A stretch of 34,521 nucleotides of DNA from CAZXCK01 sp964639225. GTDB taxonomy: Bacteria > Chloroflexota > Anaerolineae > Aggregatilineales > Phototrophicaceae. The translations under genes and the position numbers were made by a program. Each line of letters starts with the position of its first letter. Position 1 is the stretch's first letter. The notes beneath the pieces are model-generated. The model was given only the letters and a program-made list of their open reading frames with translations. It did no database searches and was not told the DNA's origin. Positions 9,401-16,545 of the stretch are shown here, in pieces. Where the stretch lies: contig CAZXCK010000030.1 in assembly GCA_964639225.1 (NCBI GenBank), positions 1 to 34,521 of the forward strand. Reading direction: 5' to 3'.

Positions 9401-9842
9401 CCATGTAAAGCTGCCCGGCCACATAAAAGCTGAGGCTGGCCCTGGCAGCGATAAAAACCACAATCGACAGCGCGTGTCGCGGGCTGGGGCGGCGGGTTTT
9501 CATCGCCAGCCAGCGGAACAGCGACCCCACCACCGCGCCGGTGAAGATGGCCCACAGCGTCAGTCCGTAAGCCTGAGGCGGCTGCGACAGCAGCGCCAGC
9601 ATACCGACGACATGCACCGGGCTGACTTCGTAGCGCGACAGCCTCACATTGAAGAAGAGGGCCAGCGTTGTAATGAAAGCGTAGAGCAGCGCCTGTGGGG
9701 CATACTCGCCGATGGCGGCGGTGCCGGGCACATTCGTCAGCAGCGCGGCCAGCGTCATCACGCCCAGCACCCAGGGGATCATGATGACCAGACCCGCGCT
9801 CAGGCGGTCGCTTTCAATAAGGGTTGATGTATCTGATTTCAT
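6414..9842 (-). CDS. Membrane-anchored multi-GAF/PAS sensor histidine kinase
   Basis: A 1142-residue sensor kinase that should autophosphorylate on His905 and pass phosphate to a response regulator. Residues 1-250 hold about seven or eight membrane segments with no large outer domain. Three GAF domains follow (about 275-425, 430-590, 610-765), each ending in an 'ANQA.-AIDNAR'-type helix, then a PAS domain (about 775-885). The HisKA box is MIVHDLRSPLTAV. The ATPase domain has LMNLADNALKYSP, VVDNGPGIP and GVGLGLAFCKL. No receiver domain or partner regulator is adjacent. The ligand cannot be told from sequence. The final TAG shares bases with the stop of the facing gene. A minus-strand TATGAT at 9914-9919 could be its -10, with no good -35. 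Confidence 0.92.
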   Translation of the reverse strand: MKSDTSTLIESDRLSAGLVIMIPWVLGVMTLAALLTNVPGTAAIGEYAPQALLYAFITTLALFFNVRLSRYEVSPVHVVGMLALLSQPPQAYGLTLWAIFTGAVVGSLFRWLAMKTRRPSPRHALSIVVFIAARASLSFYVAGQLYMALNGPLPVQQSLWDQAETIVALALYSLTYVTLYFLIFVLELYARGIVLVGFLRANWLLLLVVLCLPVPFTILSSELAGRMGTPSEFMGILALVTIIMGLHFLSRSEQQLRRQIDEMKLLAAASRQMRSNMEPDELLRLLHMQATSLLGGDHFTVALFDPSQAALRVRLAMQNGQPLTTGHNVRDDDLIAHVYRTASPLFIAHDVPGTAHRMQLVPPRDAVLSWMGAPLLVGERQFGVMALASSERHFSSTDLRMFNILASSASIAIENAQLYQQQARRVNHLAALNRIGSQLSGTLSPNTVLDTIVSAALELTDASAVALYLFWVDDDDEALSLMRSEGLSSRFVEQPPSPLLLDGGWKHVPERPLVVSDVTGDPRLMVVQNQLRQENIRALVELPLVIGQSNLGVLALYYDRVREHNDEQVELLRTLANQAAQAIDNARIFASTDEAFQRSVEQLLALTGIGQMLASTVDLKSIGMLVLEHAIEATRSDVGAVVIYDEARDRYQVLASYGYPDGVLEQSEVLVDSLGGDTLKLATFRQIDDVTQEPRYRQFVDTMRSQISMPILRGEVPRGYITLESSRLAAYSAEDAQFLAQIANQAVVAIDNARHFASVAEARDRMQVILNTMDEAVLLIDREDNIALASPRVALVGLDSAALVDQRLNRLLADSELRLAERLGFDSHQAMRHTLHSVLDGHDDGAAPHLYVVQEGQETRYIERMTIPVRGKKGQITGVLLVFYNKTQQQELERARQELTRMIVHDLRSPLTAVTTSMRLLQEVVTKENELHSLVETTTETSRRAIRKLLGRVDSLLDISKMQSGRMNIDTDLALLQHLAASVRSELEPLAQELDIVIDIQIDDDVPLIQADADKVERLLMNLADNALKYSPTSSRMIIRAFPPSPEDDPPGFVRVEVVDNGPGIPDEYKNNLFDAFLQVEGRPRVRRGVGLGLAFCKLVTEAHGGRIWIEDNPDGGSIFAFTLPAAGMRSRRDPAGLPAED

Positions 9843-10038
9843 CCATTTACGCCCGGGGTCCGTTCATATCCTGAATACGCGCCAGCGCTTCACAAGCAGC
9901 AACACGTACTCTAATCATACCTGAAAGCGACCCATGAGGAAGGTTAACGAATTTCTGTAAGTGGCCTGCCAGCTATTTACCGGCAGCATACGCGCTGGAC
10001 TGAGGCGGCAGCGGGCCATAGCTGAACCATACAGAGGC

Positions 10039-10887
10039 TCACCAGCGCGCGCGGACCACGCGATCGTGGCCGGCGTAGTCGCGCAGCACATCGACCTGCG
10101 CCGCTGGCAGATGGTCGCGCACCAGCCCGGCGACAGCCGGCCCCTGCTCCGCGCCGATCTCCAGCAGCAGCCACGCCGACGGCCTGCATACCTGCGGCAC
10201 CTGATCCAGCAGGCGGCGGAACAGGTCCAGGCCGTCCGGGCCGCCATCCAGCGCCAGATGCGGCTCGTAGTGGCTGACCTCAAGCCGGTGCATGTCAGCG
10301 GTGGGAATGTAAGGCAGATTGGCCATCACACCATCGACGCGCAGGCCGCGCTCGATCAGCGGTTGCAGCAGATCGCCCTCGAAGAACGTCACCGGCTGGT
10401 TGTGCTCGCTGGCGTTGCGCCGCGCCACCGCCAGCGCCGCCGGGCTGATGTCCGTCGCGCAGACCGTTGTGCCCGGCGCGTTGGCTGCCAGCGTAATTGC
10501 CAGCGCGCCGCTGCCCGTGCCCACATCGACGACGCGACTGCCGGGCCGTTCGCCAACCAGGGCCAGCGCCGCTTCCAGCAGATGCTCGGTCTCCGGCCTG
10601 GGAATCAGCACCGCCGGAGTCACGGCGAACTCACGGTCGTAGAAGGCGCGCCGCCCCAGAATATAGGCGATGGGTTCGCCCGCCGCCCGTCGATTGACCA
10701 GCGCGGCATAGCGGGCGGCCTGTTCGGGGGTCAGCGACTTTTCCGGGTGGGCGATGACATGAGCGCGGTCGTCGCCGGTGACGGCCATCAGCAAAAGCTG
10801 GGCATCCAGGCTGGCCGATGACGACACCGGCCCGATGCGGCGCATGGCACCGGCTAAAACGGCAGCGTAAGTGGTGGCGGTTGTCAT
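10039..10887 (-). CDS. prmC: Peptide chain release factor N5-glutamine methyltransferase PrmC
   Basis: Methylates the glutamine of the GGQ motif in release factors, using S-adenosylmethionine; 282 residues. The N-terminal helical domain (about 1-75) is followed by RRAFYDREF and the family's LIPRPETE. The cofactor loop is VVDVGTGSGALAI, followed by ATDISPAAL. The usual substrate-binding NPPY motif reads NLPY at 190-193, a departure from the textbook motif. Context confirms the assignment: its ATG follows the prfA stop with no gap (TAGATG) and without a clear ribosome-binding site, so translation is probably coupled to that of its own substrate. Confidence 0.94.
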   Translation of the reverse strand: MTTATTYAAVLAGAMRRIGPVSSSASLDAQLLLMAVTGDDRAHVIAHPEKSLTPEQAARYAALVNRRAAGEPIAYILGRRAFYDREFAVTPAVLIPRPETEHLLEAALALVGERPGSRVVDVGTGSGALAITLAANAPGTTVCATDISPAALAVARRNASEHNQPVTFFEGDLLQPLIERGLRVDGVMANLPYIPTADMHRLEVSHYEPHLALDGGPDGLDLFRRLLDQVPQVCRPSAWLLLEIGAEQGPAVAGLVRDHLPAAQVDVLRDYAGHDRVVRARW

Positions 10888-11952
10888 CTAGACGCTGGAG
10901 AGCTTTTCCATCTGTTCACGGGTCGCCAGCTCGTCGATGAAGTCATCCAGCTCACCACCCAGCACCATCGACAGGTTATACAGGCTCATGTTGATGCGAT
11001 GATCGGTGACACGGCTCTGCGGGAAGTTGTAGGTACGAATCTTCTCCGAGCGTTCGCCGGTGCCCACCTGCCCGCGCCGTTCGGCGTCCTGTTCGGCGCG
11101 CTGCCGCTCGACTTCCATCTCGTACAGCCGGTTGAGCAGAATCTGCTTGGCGCGGATGCGATTCTGAAGCTGGCTGCGCTCGTCCTGGCATTCGACGACC
11201 AGGCCGGAGGGGATGTGCGTCATACGCACCGCCGAGTCGGTGGTGTTGACCGACTGGCCGCCAGCGCCCTGGCTGCGGAACACATCGACGCGCACCTGGC
11301 TCATATCCAGGTCGATATCGACCTCGTCCATCTCGGCCAGCACGGCAACCGTCACGGTACTGGTGTGGATGCGCCCCTGACTCTCGGTGACGGGCACGCG
11401 CTGCACCCGATGCACGCCGCTTTCGTATTTGAGACGGCTGAAAGCGCCAGCGCCTTTGATCTGAAACTCGATGCGTTTGTAGCCACCGCCGCCGGTCTCG
11501 TTTTCTGAGGTGACCTGAACTTTCCAGCGGCGCGCCTCGGCATAGCGGACGTACATGCGGAACAGCTCCGCCGCAAACAGCGCCGCCTCGTCGCCACCGG
11601 CACCGGCGCGAATCTCCATGATGACGTTTTTCTCGTCGCGCGGGTCTTTGGGCAACATCATCATCTTGAGTTCTTCGGCCAGCGTTTCCAGGCTGCTTTC
11701 CAGCTCATCGACTTCGGCGCGGGCCAGCTCGCGCATCTCGGCGTCGCTCTCTTCGCGCAGCATTTCGCGCGCGCCTTGCAGGTCATCCTGCATGCTCTGG
11801 TAGCGGCGATAGGCCGCCACCATGTCCTCGATGCCGGCGCGCTCCTTGGAGTAGGCCACCACTTTTTCGTAGTCGGCGGTCACGTCGGGGTCGGCCAGTA
11901 GATTTTCCAGTTCCTGGTAGCGAGCTTCGATACTCGCCAGTTTGTCAAACAT
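10888..11952 (-). CDS. prfA: Peptide chain release factor 1
   Basis: Reads UAA and UAG stop codons on the ribosome and triggers peptide release; 354 residues. The catalytic GGQ is at 231-233 in GAGGQSVN. The codon-recognition tripeptide is PVT at 187-189 (RVPVTES). The PxT form marks RF1, whereas RF2 has SPF. The N-terminal coiled-coil domain begins MFDKLASIEARYQELENLLADP. A GAGGA element lies about 12 bases ahead of the ATG, a little far. prmC is immediately downstream in the same operon. Confidence 0.97.
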   Translation of the reverse strand: MFDKLASIEARYQELENLLADPDVTADYEKVVAYSKERAGIEDMVAAYRRYQSMQDDLQGAREMLREESDAEMRELARAEVDELESSLETLAEELKMMMLPKDPRDEKNVIMEIRAGAGGDEAALFAAELFRMYVRYAEARRWKVQVTSENETGGGGYKRIEFQIKGAGAFSRLKYESGVHRVQRVPVTESQGRIHTSTVTVAVLAEMDEVDIDLDMSQVRVDVFRSQGAGGQSVNTTDSAVRMTHIPSGLVVECQDERSQLQNRIRAKQILLNRLYEMEVERQRAEQDAERRGQVGTGERSEKIRTYNFPQSRVTDHRINMSLYNLSMVLGGELDDFIDELATREQMEKLSSV

Positions 11953-12295
11953 CAGCTTTACGTGTCCTCTTTGCGTCTATTCAGGGTCCGAACGGATAGG
12001 CATATGCAGGGGTCCGGCGCAGGCAGGAAAAGCGCCCGCCTGGCATGTGCAATACAGGTCCAGAGGGAAGTTGTGAGGCGCGCCGCTACAGCGCGTTGAG
12101 TGTCTTATAGCTGGTTGGGTGTGGGTTTGCAATCATCATAACGTCTATTATATGCGGCCAGCGCCGTTGTGGACAGGGTTCCTTGCGGACTGTGCGGGGG
12201 CGGCCTTTCCGCTGGCCAACCGCTCGTGCTATAATCGGCGCGCGTTTGCCGCTCGACGGCCCGACTGTCGACGCACAGCCTGGGGAGAATCAGAC
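11953..12295. other. Divergent intergenic region between prfA and the glycosyltransferase
   Basis: This 343-base region should hold promoters for both directions. On the plus strand a clear TATAAT lies at 12230-12235, and a second candidate is TTGCAA (12127-12132) with TATATG (12149-12154). I found no strong minus-strand promoter for prfA. An open frame runs into the glycosyltransferase from 12119, but the part before 12296 has no family similarity and overlaps the TATAAT. Confidence 0.5.
12206..12235 (+). promoter_or_regulatory. Predicted promoter of the glycosyltransferase operon
   Basis: The -10 TATAAT is at 12230-12235, preceded by TGC. The -35 position at an 18-base spacing is TTTCCG (12206-12211), a weak match. 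It implies a leader of about 55 bases before the ATG at 12296 and supports rejecting the longer open frame. Confidence 0.5.
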
Positions 12296-13042
12296 ATGCA
12301 GGATCGGAAAAACCAAATCGCGTCCGCCTTCCAGACCGCCGACAGTGACCGGCTCACTCTGTCAGTCATTATTCCGTGCTACAACGAGGTCGAATTTCTG
12401 GAGAAGATATTGCAGCGCGTGCGGGCGGTGGGTCTGGCCGATGAGATCGTCATCGTGGACGATGGCTCCACTGATGGCACGCGCGACATTCTGAAACGCC
12501 TGGAGAGCGAGAATCCCGGCGACCTGCATATTCTGTACCACGAGCGCAACCAGGGCAAAGGCGCGGCGCTGGTGACCGGATTCCGCGCCGCCACCAGCGA
12601 TGTGCTGCTTATCCAGGACGCCGACCTGGAATACGACCCGCGCGACTACCCTACGCTGCTGCGACCCATCGAGGAAGGCATCGCCGTTGTCGTCTATGGA
12701 TCGCGCTTCCTGGGCGGTCCGCGTAAGGCGATGAACTTCTGGAACATGGTCGCCAACAAGATACTGACGCTCATCACCAACATGCTGTATAACGCCATCC
12801 TCAGCGATATGGAGACGTGCTACAAGGTGTTCCGCCGCGATGTGGTGCGCGATATGCCCATCCACGCGCGCGGCTTCGAGTTCGAGCCGGAGTTCACCGC
12901 CAAAGTGCTCAAGAAAGGCATCCGCATCTATGAGGTGCCGATCTCGTATAACGGGCGCGAGTGGAACGAGGGCAAGAAGATCAAATGGACCGACGCACCG
13001 ATCGCCGCCTGGACGCTGTTCAAGTACCGTTTCACCAACTGA
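12296..13042 (+). CDS. Family 2 glycosyltransferase, DPM1-like
   Basis: A 248-residue soluble glycosyltransferase, probably moving a sugar from a nucleotide to a lipid carrier such as polyprenyl phosphate at the inner face of the membrane. The GT-A fold is clear: VIIPCYNE at 24-31, DDGS at 55-58, GKGAAL near 87-92, and the metal-binding D-x-D at 108-110 in IQDADLEYDP. The segment ETCYKVFRR and the C-terminal EVPISYNGRE...KIKWTDA are typical of this subfamily. There is no C-terminal membrane helix. I start it at 12296, with GGGGAG (12282-12287) 8 bases upstream. The next gene begins 25 bases later, so the enzyme and a membrane protein are probably one unit. Confidence 0.9.
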   Translation: MQDRKNQIASAFQTADSDRLTLSVIIPCYNEVEFLEKILQRVRAVGLADEIVIVDDGSTDGTRDILKRLESENPGDLHILYHERNQGKGAALVTGFRAATSDVLLIQDADLEYDPRDYPTLLRPIEEGIAVVVYGSRFLGGPRKAMNFWNMVANKILTLITNMLYNAILSDMETCYKVFRRDVVRDMPIHARGFEFEPEFTAKVLKKGIRIYEVPISYNGREWNEGKKIKWTDAPIAAWTLFKYRFTN

Positions 13043-13067
13043 TTAGCTGACCATTTCCCTGCCGATT

Positions 13068-15023
13068 ATGCCCGCCATGCCGCGCCCGGTTCGGTTGATC
13101 GTCGCGCTGGCTGTTGTGCTGGCGCTGGCGCTGGCCGTCGATGCGTCGCCCTGGCTGCGTGGCGGTTACGGCTGGCGCTGGTCTCACGAGCCGCCGTCTC
13201 TGGCGCGACTGCTGCCGTTCGGGCTGGCGCTGGTGATTTACGTAACCGGGGCGCTGTGGCTGGCCGCGCGGAGCCGGCGCGCGCTGCCGCTGCTGCTGTG
13301 GGCCGCCCTGGGAACGCTGGCGCTGTCGCTGGCGGTGGCCCATACCCGCGACGGCGACGCGCTCTATGCGCTGTTTACGCGCACGGTCTCCAGCGTGGCG
13401 ACCGGCCCCCACGCCGCCGCCGCCCAGATCGACTGGCGCGACGATGACTGGCTGGCCTGGTCGCAAGTCATGCCCACGCTGAACCGTCACGCCGCCCTCA
13501 GCCCGCCCGGCCTGCCGCTGATCTACGCCCTGCTCAACGACACGCTGGGACACTTCCCGGCGCTGGCTCAGCGGTTGCAGAGCGGGCTGATCGGCTACCA
13601 GTGCCACAATTACGCCCTGCTCGAATACACACCGGCCCAGTGGGCCTCGGCCTGGTTCGGCGTGCTGATGCCGCTGTGGGCCGGGCTAACTGTGTTTCCG
13701 CTGTACGCGGCGGCCCGCCAGCTCACGCGCCCGGTATCGGCGCGCTGGGCGGCGCTGTGGTGGCCGCTGGTCCCCGGCGTGCTGGCTTTCGCCGCCTCGT
13801 GGAACACGGTCTATCCGCTGCTGGCGGCGCTGGCGCTGTGGCTGCTCATCGCCGGGCTGGACCGGGCCGGACACGACCGGCGCGGATATTCCGGCGGGCT
13901 GCTGCTGGCTGGCGCAGGTGCCGCGACTGGCCTGGGCCTGTTCATGAACTTCGCGCTGGTGCCGATTCTGGGTGTGTTTGGCTTCTACACGCTGGGGCAT
14001 TACGCCTTCGTCGAGCGCCGCCGCGACCCCGCCGCGCCGCTTTGGCGTCCGGTGGTGGCCGGGCTGTGGTTCGGCGCGGGGATGCTGCTCGTCCCCTGGA
14101 TTCCGTTTATGCTGGCTGGTGGCGACTCGCCGCTGGCGATTCTGCTGACGGCCATGCGCGACCATCTCGAACTCGACCGCCCGTACTGGTTCTGGGTGGT
14201 GATGCATGTGTGGGACTGGGTGCTGTGGACCGGCCTGGGGCTGTTCGCGCTGGCGCTGATGGCGGTATGGCGCTGGCGTCACGCCGATGCGCCACCGCTG
14301 CTGGCTGGCGCGCTGCTGCTCACGCTGCTGATCGTCACCCTCAGCGACACGGCACGCGGCGAGACAGGCCGCGTGTGGCTGTTTCTGTCGCCGCTGCTGC
14401 TGGTGGCCGCCGCGCAGAGTCTCGACAGCCTGACCGGATCGCCAAAAGCGGCGCGGCGCGCATGGATAGCCGTCACCGGCGGGCAGGCGGCGCTGGCTCT
14501 GGTGGTCGCCGGCTGGATCGGGGCCATGAGCACGCCGGAGCTTTTCCGCCCGCCACCGCCGCCGGTCGCGCCGCTGGAGATCGCCACCGCTGCCGATGTT
14601 GTGTTTCGTCCCGGCGCGGCGGATGGCGGCTTCCGGCTGGATGGCTGGTCGGCGCGTTACGAGGCGCAAAGCGACAGCATCGAGCTGGTTTTGCAGTGGC
14701 GCGGCGTCGAGGCGATGACGCAACCTTACTGGCTGGGCGTGCTGCCGGTGCGCGCCGATGGCATGGTCGGCGAGATGGTACTGTGGCAGCCGGGCGAGTT
14801 CGCCGGGCGGGACAGCCGCTACCCGACGACGTGCTGGCATCCTAGCCAGGTAGTGGGCGACGCCGTGCGGATTCCGCTGCCGCCGGACTCGGCGGGCGAG
14901 TGGTGGCTGAGCCTGGCCGCTTTCGGCGACGACAGCCACCCGGAAGGCCGCCTGACGGTCAGCACACCCGCCGAAGCCAACGCCGTACAAGTGGGGCTGG
15001 GGCCGGTGATTGTGTCGCCCTGA
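13068..15023 (+). CDS. Polytopic membrane protein, possible GT39/PMT-like glycosyltransferase
   Basis: A 651-residue protein with roughly ten to twelve membrane helices up to about residue 480, then a soluble C-terminal domain (about 490-651). The first outer loop contains ALSPPGLPLIY, loosely like the 'H-P-P-x-x-x' loop of lipid-linked sugar transferases such as ArnT and PMT, but I see no clear D-E or D-D catalytic pair. The C-terminal domain has RLDGWSARYE, SIELVLQWRG and YPTTCWHPSQVVGD, and looks like a beta domain. Following a DPM1-like enzyme by 25 bases suggests it uses the lipid-linked sugar that enzyme makes; this is inference. No ribosome-binding site is obvious. Its stop is two bases from the stop of the facing gene. 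Confidence 0.72.
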   Translation: MPAMPRPVRLIVALAVVLALALAVDASPWLRGGYGWRWSHEPPSLARLLPFGLALVIYVTGALWLAARSRRALPLLLWAALGTLALSLAVAHTRDGDALYALFTRTVSSVATGPHAAAAQIDWRDDDWLAWSQVMPTLNRHAALSPPGLPLIYALLNDTLGHFPALAQRLQSGLIGYQCHNYALLEYTPAQWASAWFGVLMPLWAGLTVFPLYAAARQLTRPVSARWAALWWPLVPGVLAFAASWNTVYPLLAALALWLLIAGLDRAGHDRRGYSGGLLLAGAGAATGLGLFMNFALVPILGVFGFYTLGHYAFVERRRDPAAPLWRPVVAGLWFGAGMLLVPWIPFMLAGGDSPLAILLTAMRDHLELDRPYWFWVVMHVWDWVLWTGLGLFALALMAVWRWRHADAPPLLAGALLLTLLIVTLSDTARGETGRVWLFLSPLLLVAAAQSLDSLTGSPKAARRAWIAVTGGQAALALVVAGWIGAMSTPELFRPPPPPVAPLEIATAADVVFRPGAADGGFRLDGWSARYEAQSDSIELVLQWRGVEAMTQPYWLGVLPVRADGMVGEMVLWQPGEFAGRDSRYPTTCWHPSQVVGDAVRIPLPPDSAGEWWLSLAAFGDDSHPEGRLTVSTPAEANAVQVGLGPVIVSP

Positions 15024-15025
15024 GC

Positions 15026-16528
15026 TTAAGGCTGGTCGAAAATCTGGGCGATGGCCAGCGTGAAGCTGCCACTCGTGTTGGGATTGTCCGCGCCGGGGTA
15101 GCGGGTGGCCCGCACGTAGTAGATGCCCGTCCCCGGAATCTCGAAGCGGTCGATGCGGGCGTTCTGGCCGCCGCCGCTGTCGTCGTCGGTCGCCAGCGTC
15201 TGCGAGCGCGTCGCATCGAAGATAAAGAGCACGGGGTCCAGGTCGCCGTCGCCACGATTCATCGACACGGTGATCGTATCGCCTGCCACCCCCCAGAAAG
15301 CGTAGTCGATCTGCGGCGTCACATTGTCGATGGTTCCGGTGAGCGACATACCCGGTCGATAGTTCAGACGGCGCACATCGGACGGCACGCCGTCGAAGGC
15401 GCTGCCCTGGCTGGACAGGCGCAGCCGGTAACGCCCGGACGTGCGGCCCTGTTCGCGGTCGTAGCGGGTGGCGATGATGTAATAGGTGCCGTCGGCGGGC
15501 AGCAGATAGCCGTCGATGAGCGCGTTCTGGCTGCCGCCGCTGTCGTCGTCCTGGGCCAGTTCGCGCAGCCTGGAATCGGCCAGCACGACGAACGAGTCCA
15601 GGTCGCCGGTCAGGCGTTCCAGGCTGATGCTGATGATGTCGTTCTGCTGCCCCTCAAAGCGATAGTAACGCAGGGGCTGCTCTGGCGTGATATTGCCTTC
15701 CTGCGTGTTGTTCTGCCGCATGAAGAGCGCCGTTGTCGGCGAGCTGCCCTGGCCGCTGCCGGCGGCTTCTTCAAGTGTGAGGATGAAATTGCCGGTGCTG
15801 GTCCCGGCTGCCAGCCCATAGCGACTGGCAGCGATGTAATACGTGCCGTCGCGGGGGATGAAGAGGCCCATGATGGCCGCGTCAGTACCAGCGCCGGGCG
15901 CGTCGTCGTTATAGGTGATAACGACGTTGGTGCTGTCCACGATGCGCAGATAGGCGTCCAGGTCGCCGGAGCGGCGCTCCATGTATACGTTGACGACATC
16001 CCCCTGGCGCGCGCGAAAACTGTAGAACATCTCCGGTTCCATGTTGCTGATGTAATTGTAGACCGTATCGCCGTAGCGCATGGCACAACCGGACGCCGAT
16101 CCGTTGCCGATGCGTTCGATGAACAGTTCGTAGCTGCCGGTTGTCGTGCCCAGCGCATGGCCGAAGCGGCTGACGACCAGCGAATAACGCCCGCTGCGCG
16201 GGAGCATCAGCGTCTCGACACTGACGTCGAGTGTGTTCTGGTTGTCATCCTGGGTGAGGACTGGCGCGCCGGTTTCGTCCAGAACAACCAGCATGGGATC
16301 GAGGTTGCCGCTGGTGGCCGTCAGCCGCAGCGACACGAAATCGCAGCGCAGCGCCTCGAAGGTGTAGACGGTGCGCGGGGTATTGTTGTCGATCTGCCCG
16401 GTGACGACCTGCCCGTAATCGATCAGCGTGTCGCTGGCTGCTGGCTGGGCACGGACCGGCCGGGCACTGCTCCACAGTGTTAGCGTTGTCAGCAGAACGA
16501 TCAGCGTCAATACAATCAGGCGCGACAT
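15026..16528 (-). CDS. Secreted protein with four tandem PPC-like domains
   Basis: A 500-residue exported protein. Residues 1-28 are a signal peptide (SRLIVLTLIVLLTTLTL, cleavage near ARPVRA-Q). The rest is four repeats of about 115 residues. Each has 'S/D-G-D/N-LD' followed by a hydrophobic strand ending in D, then in most repeats a DDD-SGG-xQNA-type acidic loop, then P-x-x-G-x-YY-x-x-A-x-RY. This is the pre-peptidase C-terminal domain fold, often calcium-binding and usually attached to secreted enzymes; here no enzyme is attached. I prefer the ATG at 16528; a GTG two codons upstream is possible. It starts 17 bases after the upstream kinase stop, so it is probably the last gene of that operon. 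Confidence 0.85.
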   Translation of the reverse strand: MSRLIVLTLIVLLTTLTLWSSARPVRAQPAASDTLIDYGQVVTGQIDNNTPRTVYTFEALRCDFVSLRLTATSGNLDPMLVVLDETGAPVLTQDDNQNTLDVSVETLMLPRSGRYSLVVSRFGHALGTTTGSYELFIERIGNGSASGCAMRYGDTVYNYISNMEPEMFYSFRARQGDVVNVYMERRSGDLDAYLRIVDSTNVVITYNDDAPGAGTDAAIMGLFIPRDGTYYIAASRYGLAAGTSTGNFILTLEEAAGSGQGSSPTTALFMRQNNTQEGNITPEQPLRYYRFEGQQNDIISISLERLTGDLDSFVVLADSRLRELAQDDDSGGSQNALIDGYLLPADGTYYIIATRYDREQGRTSGRYRLRLSSQGSAFDGVPSDVRRLNYRPGMSLTGTIDNVTPQIDYAFWGVAGDTITVSMNRGDGDLDPVLFIFDATRSQTLATDDDSGGGQNARIDRFEIPGTGIYYVRATRYPGADNPNTSGSFTLAIAQIFDQP

Positions 16529-16545
16529 AACCACTCGATTACGGC

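Noticed and set aside
12119..12295. A 59-residue N-terminal extension of the glycosyltransferase
   Set aside because: It has no family similarity, spans a TATAAT promoter element, and GGGGAG is well placed for the ATG at 12296.
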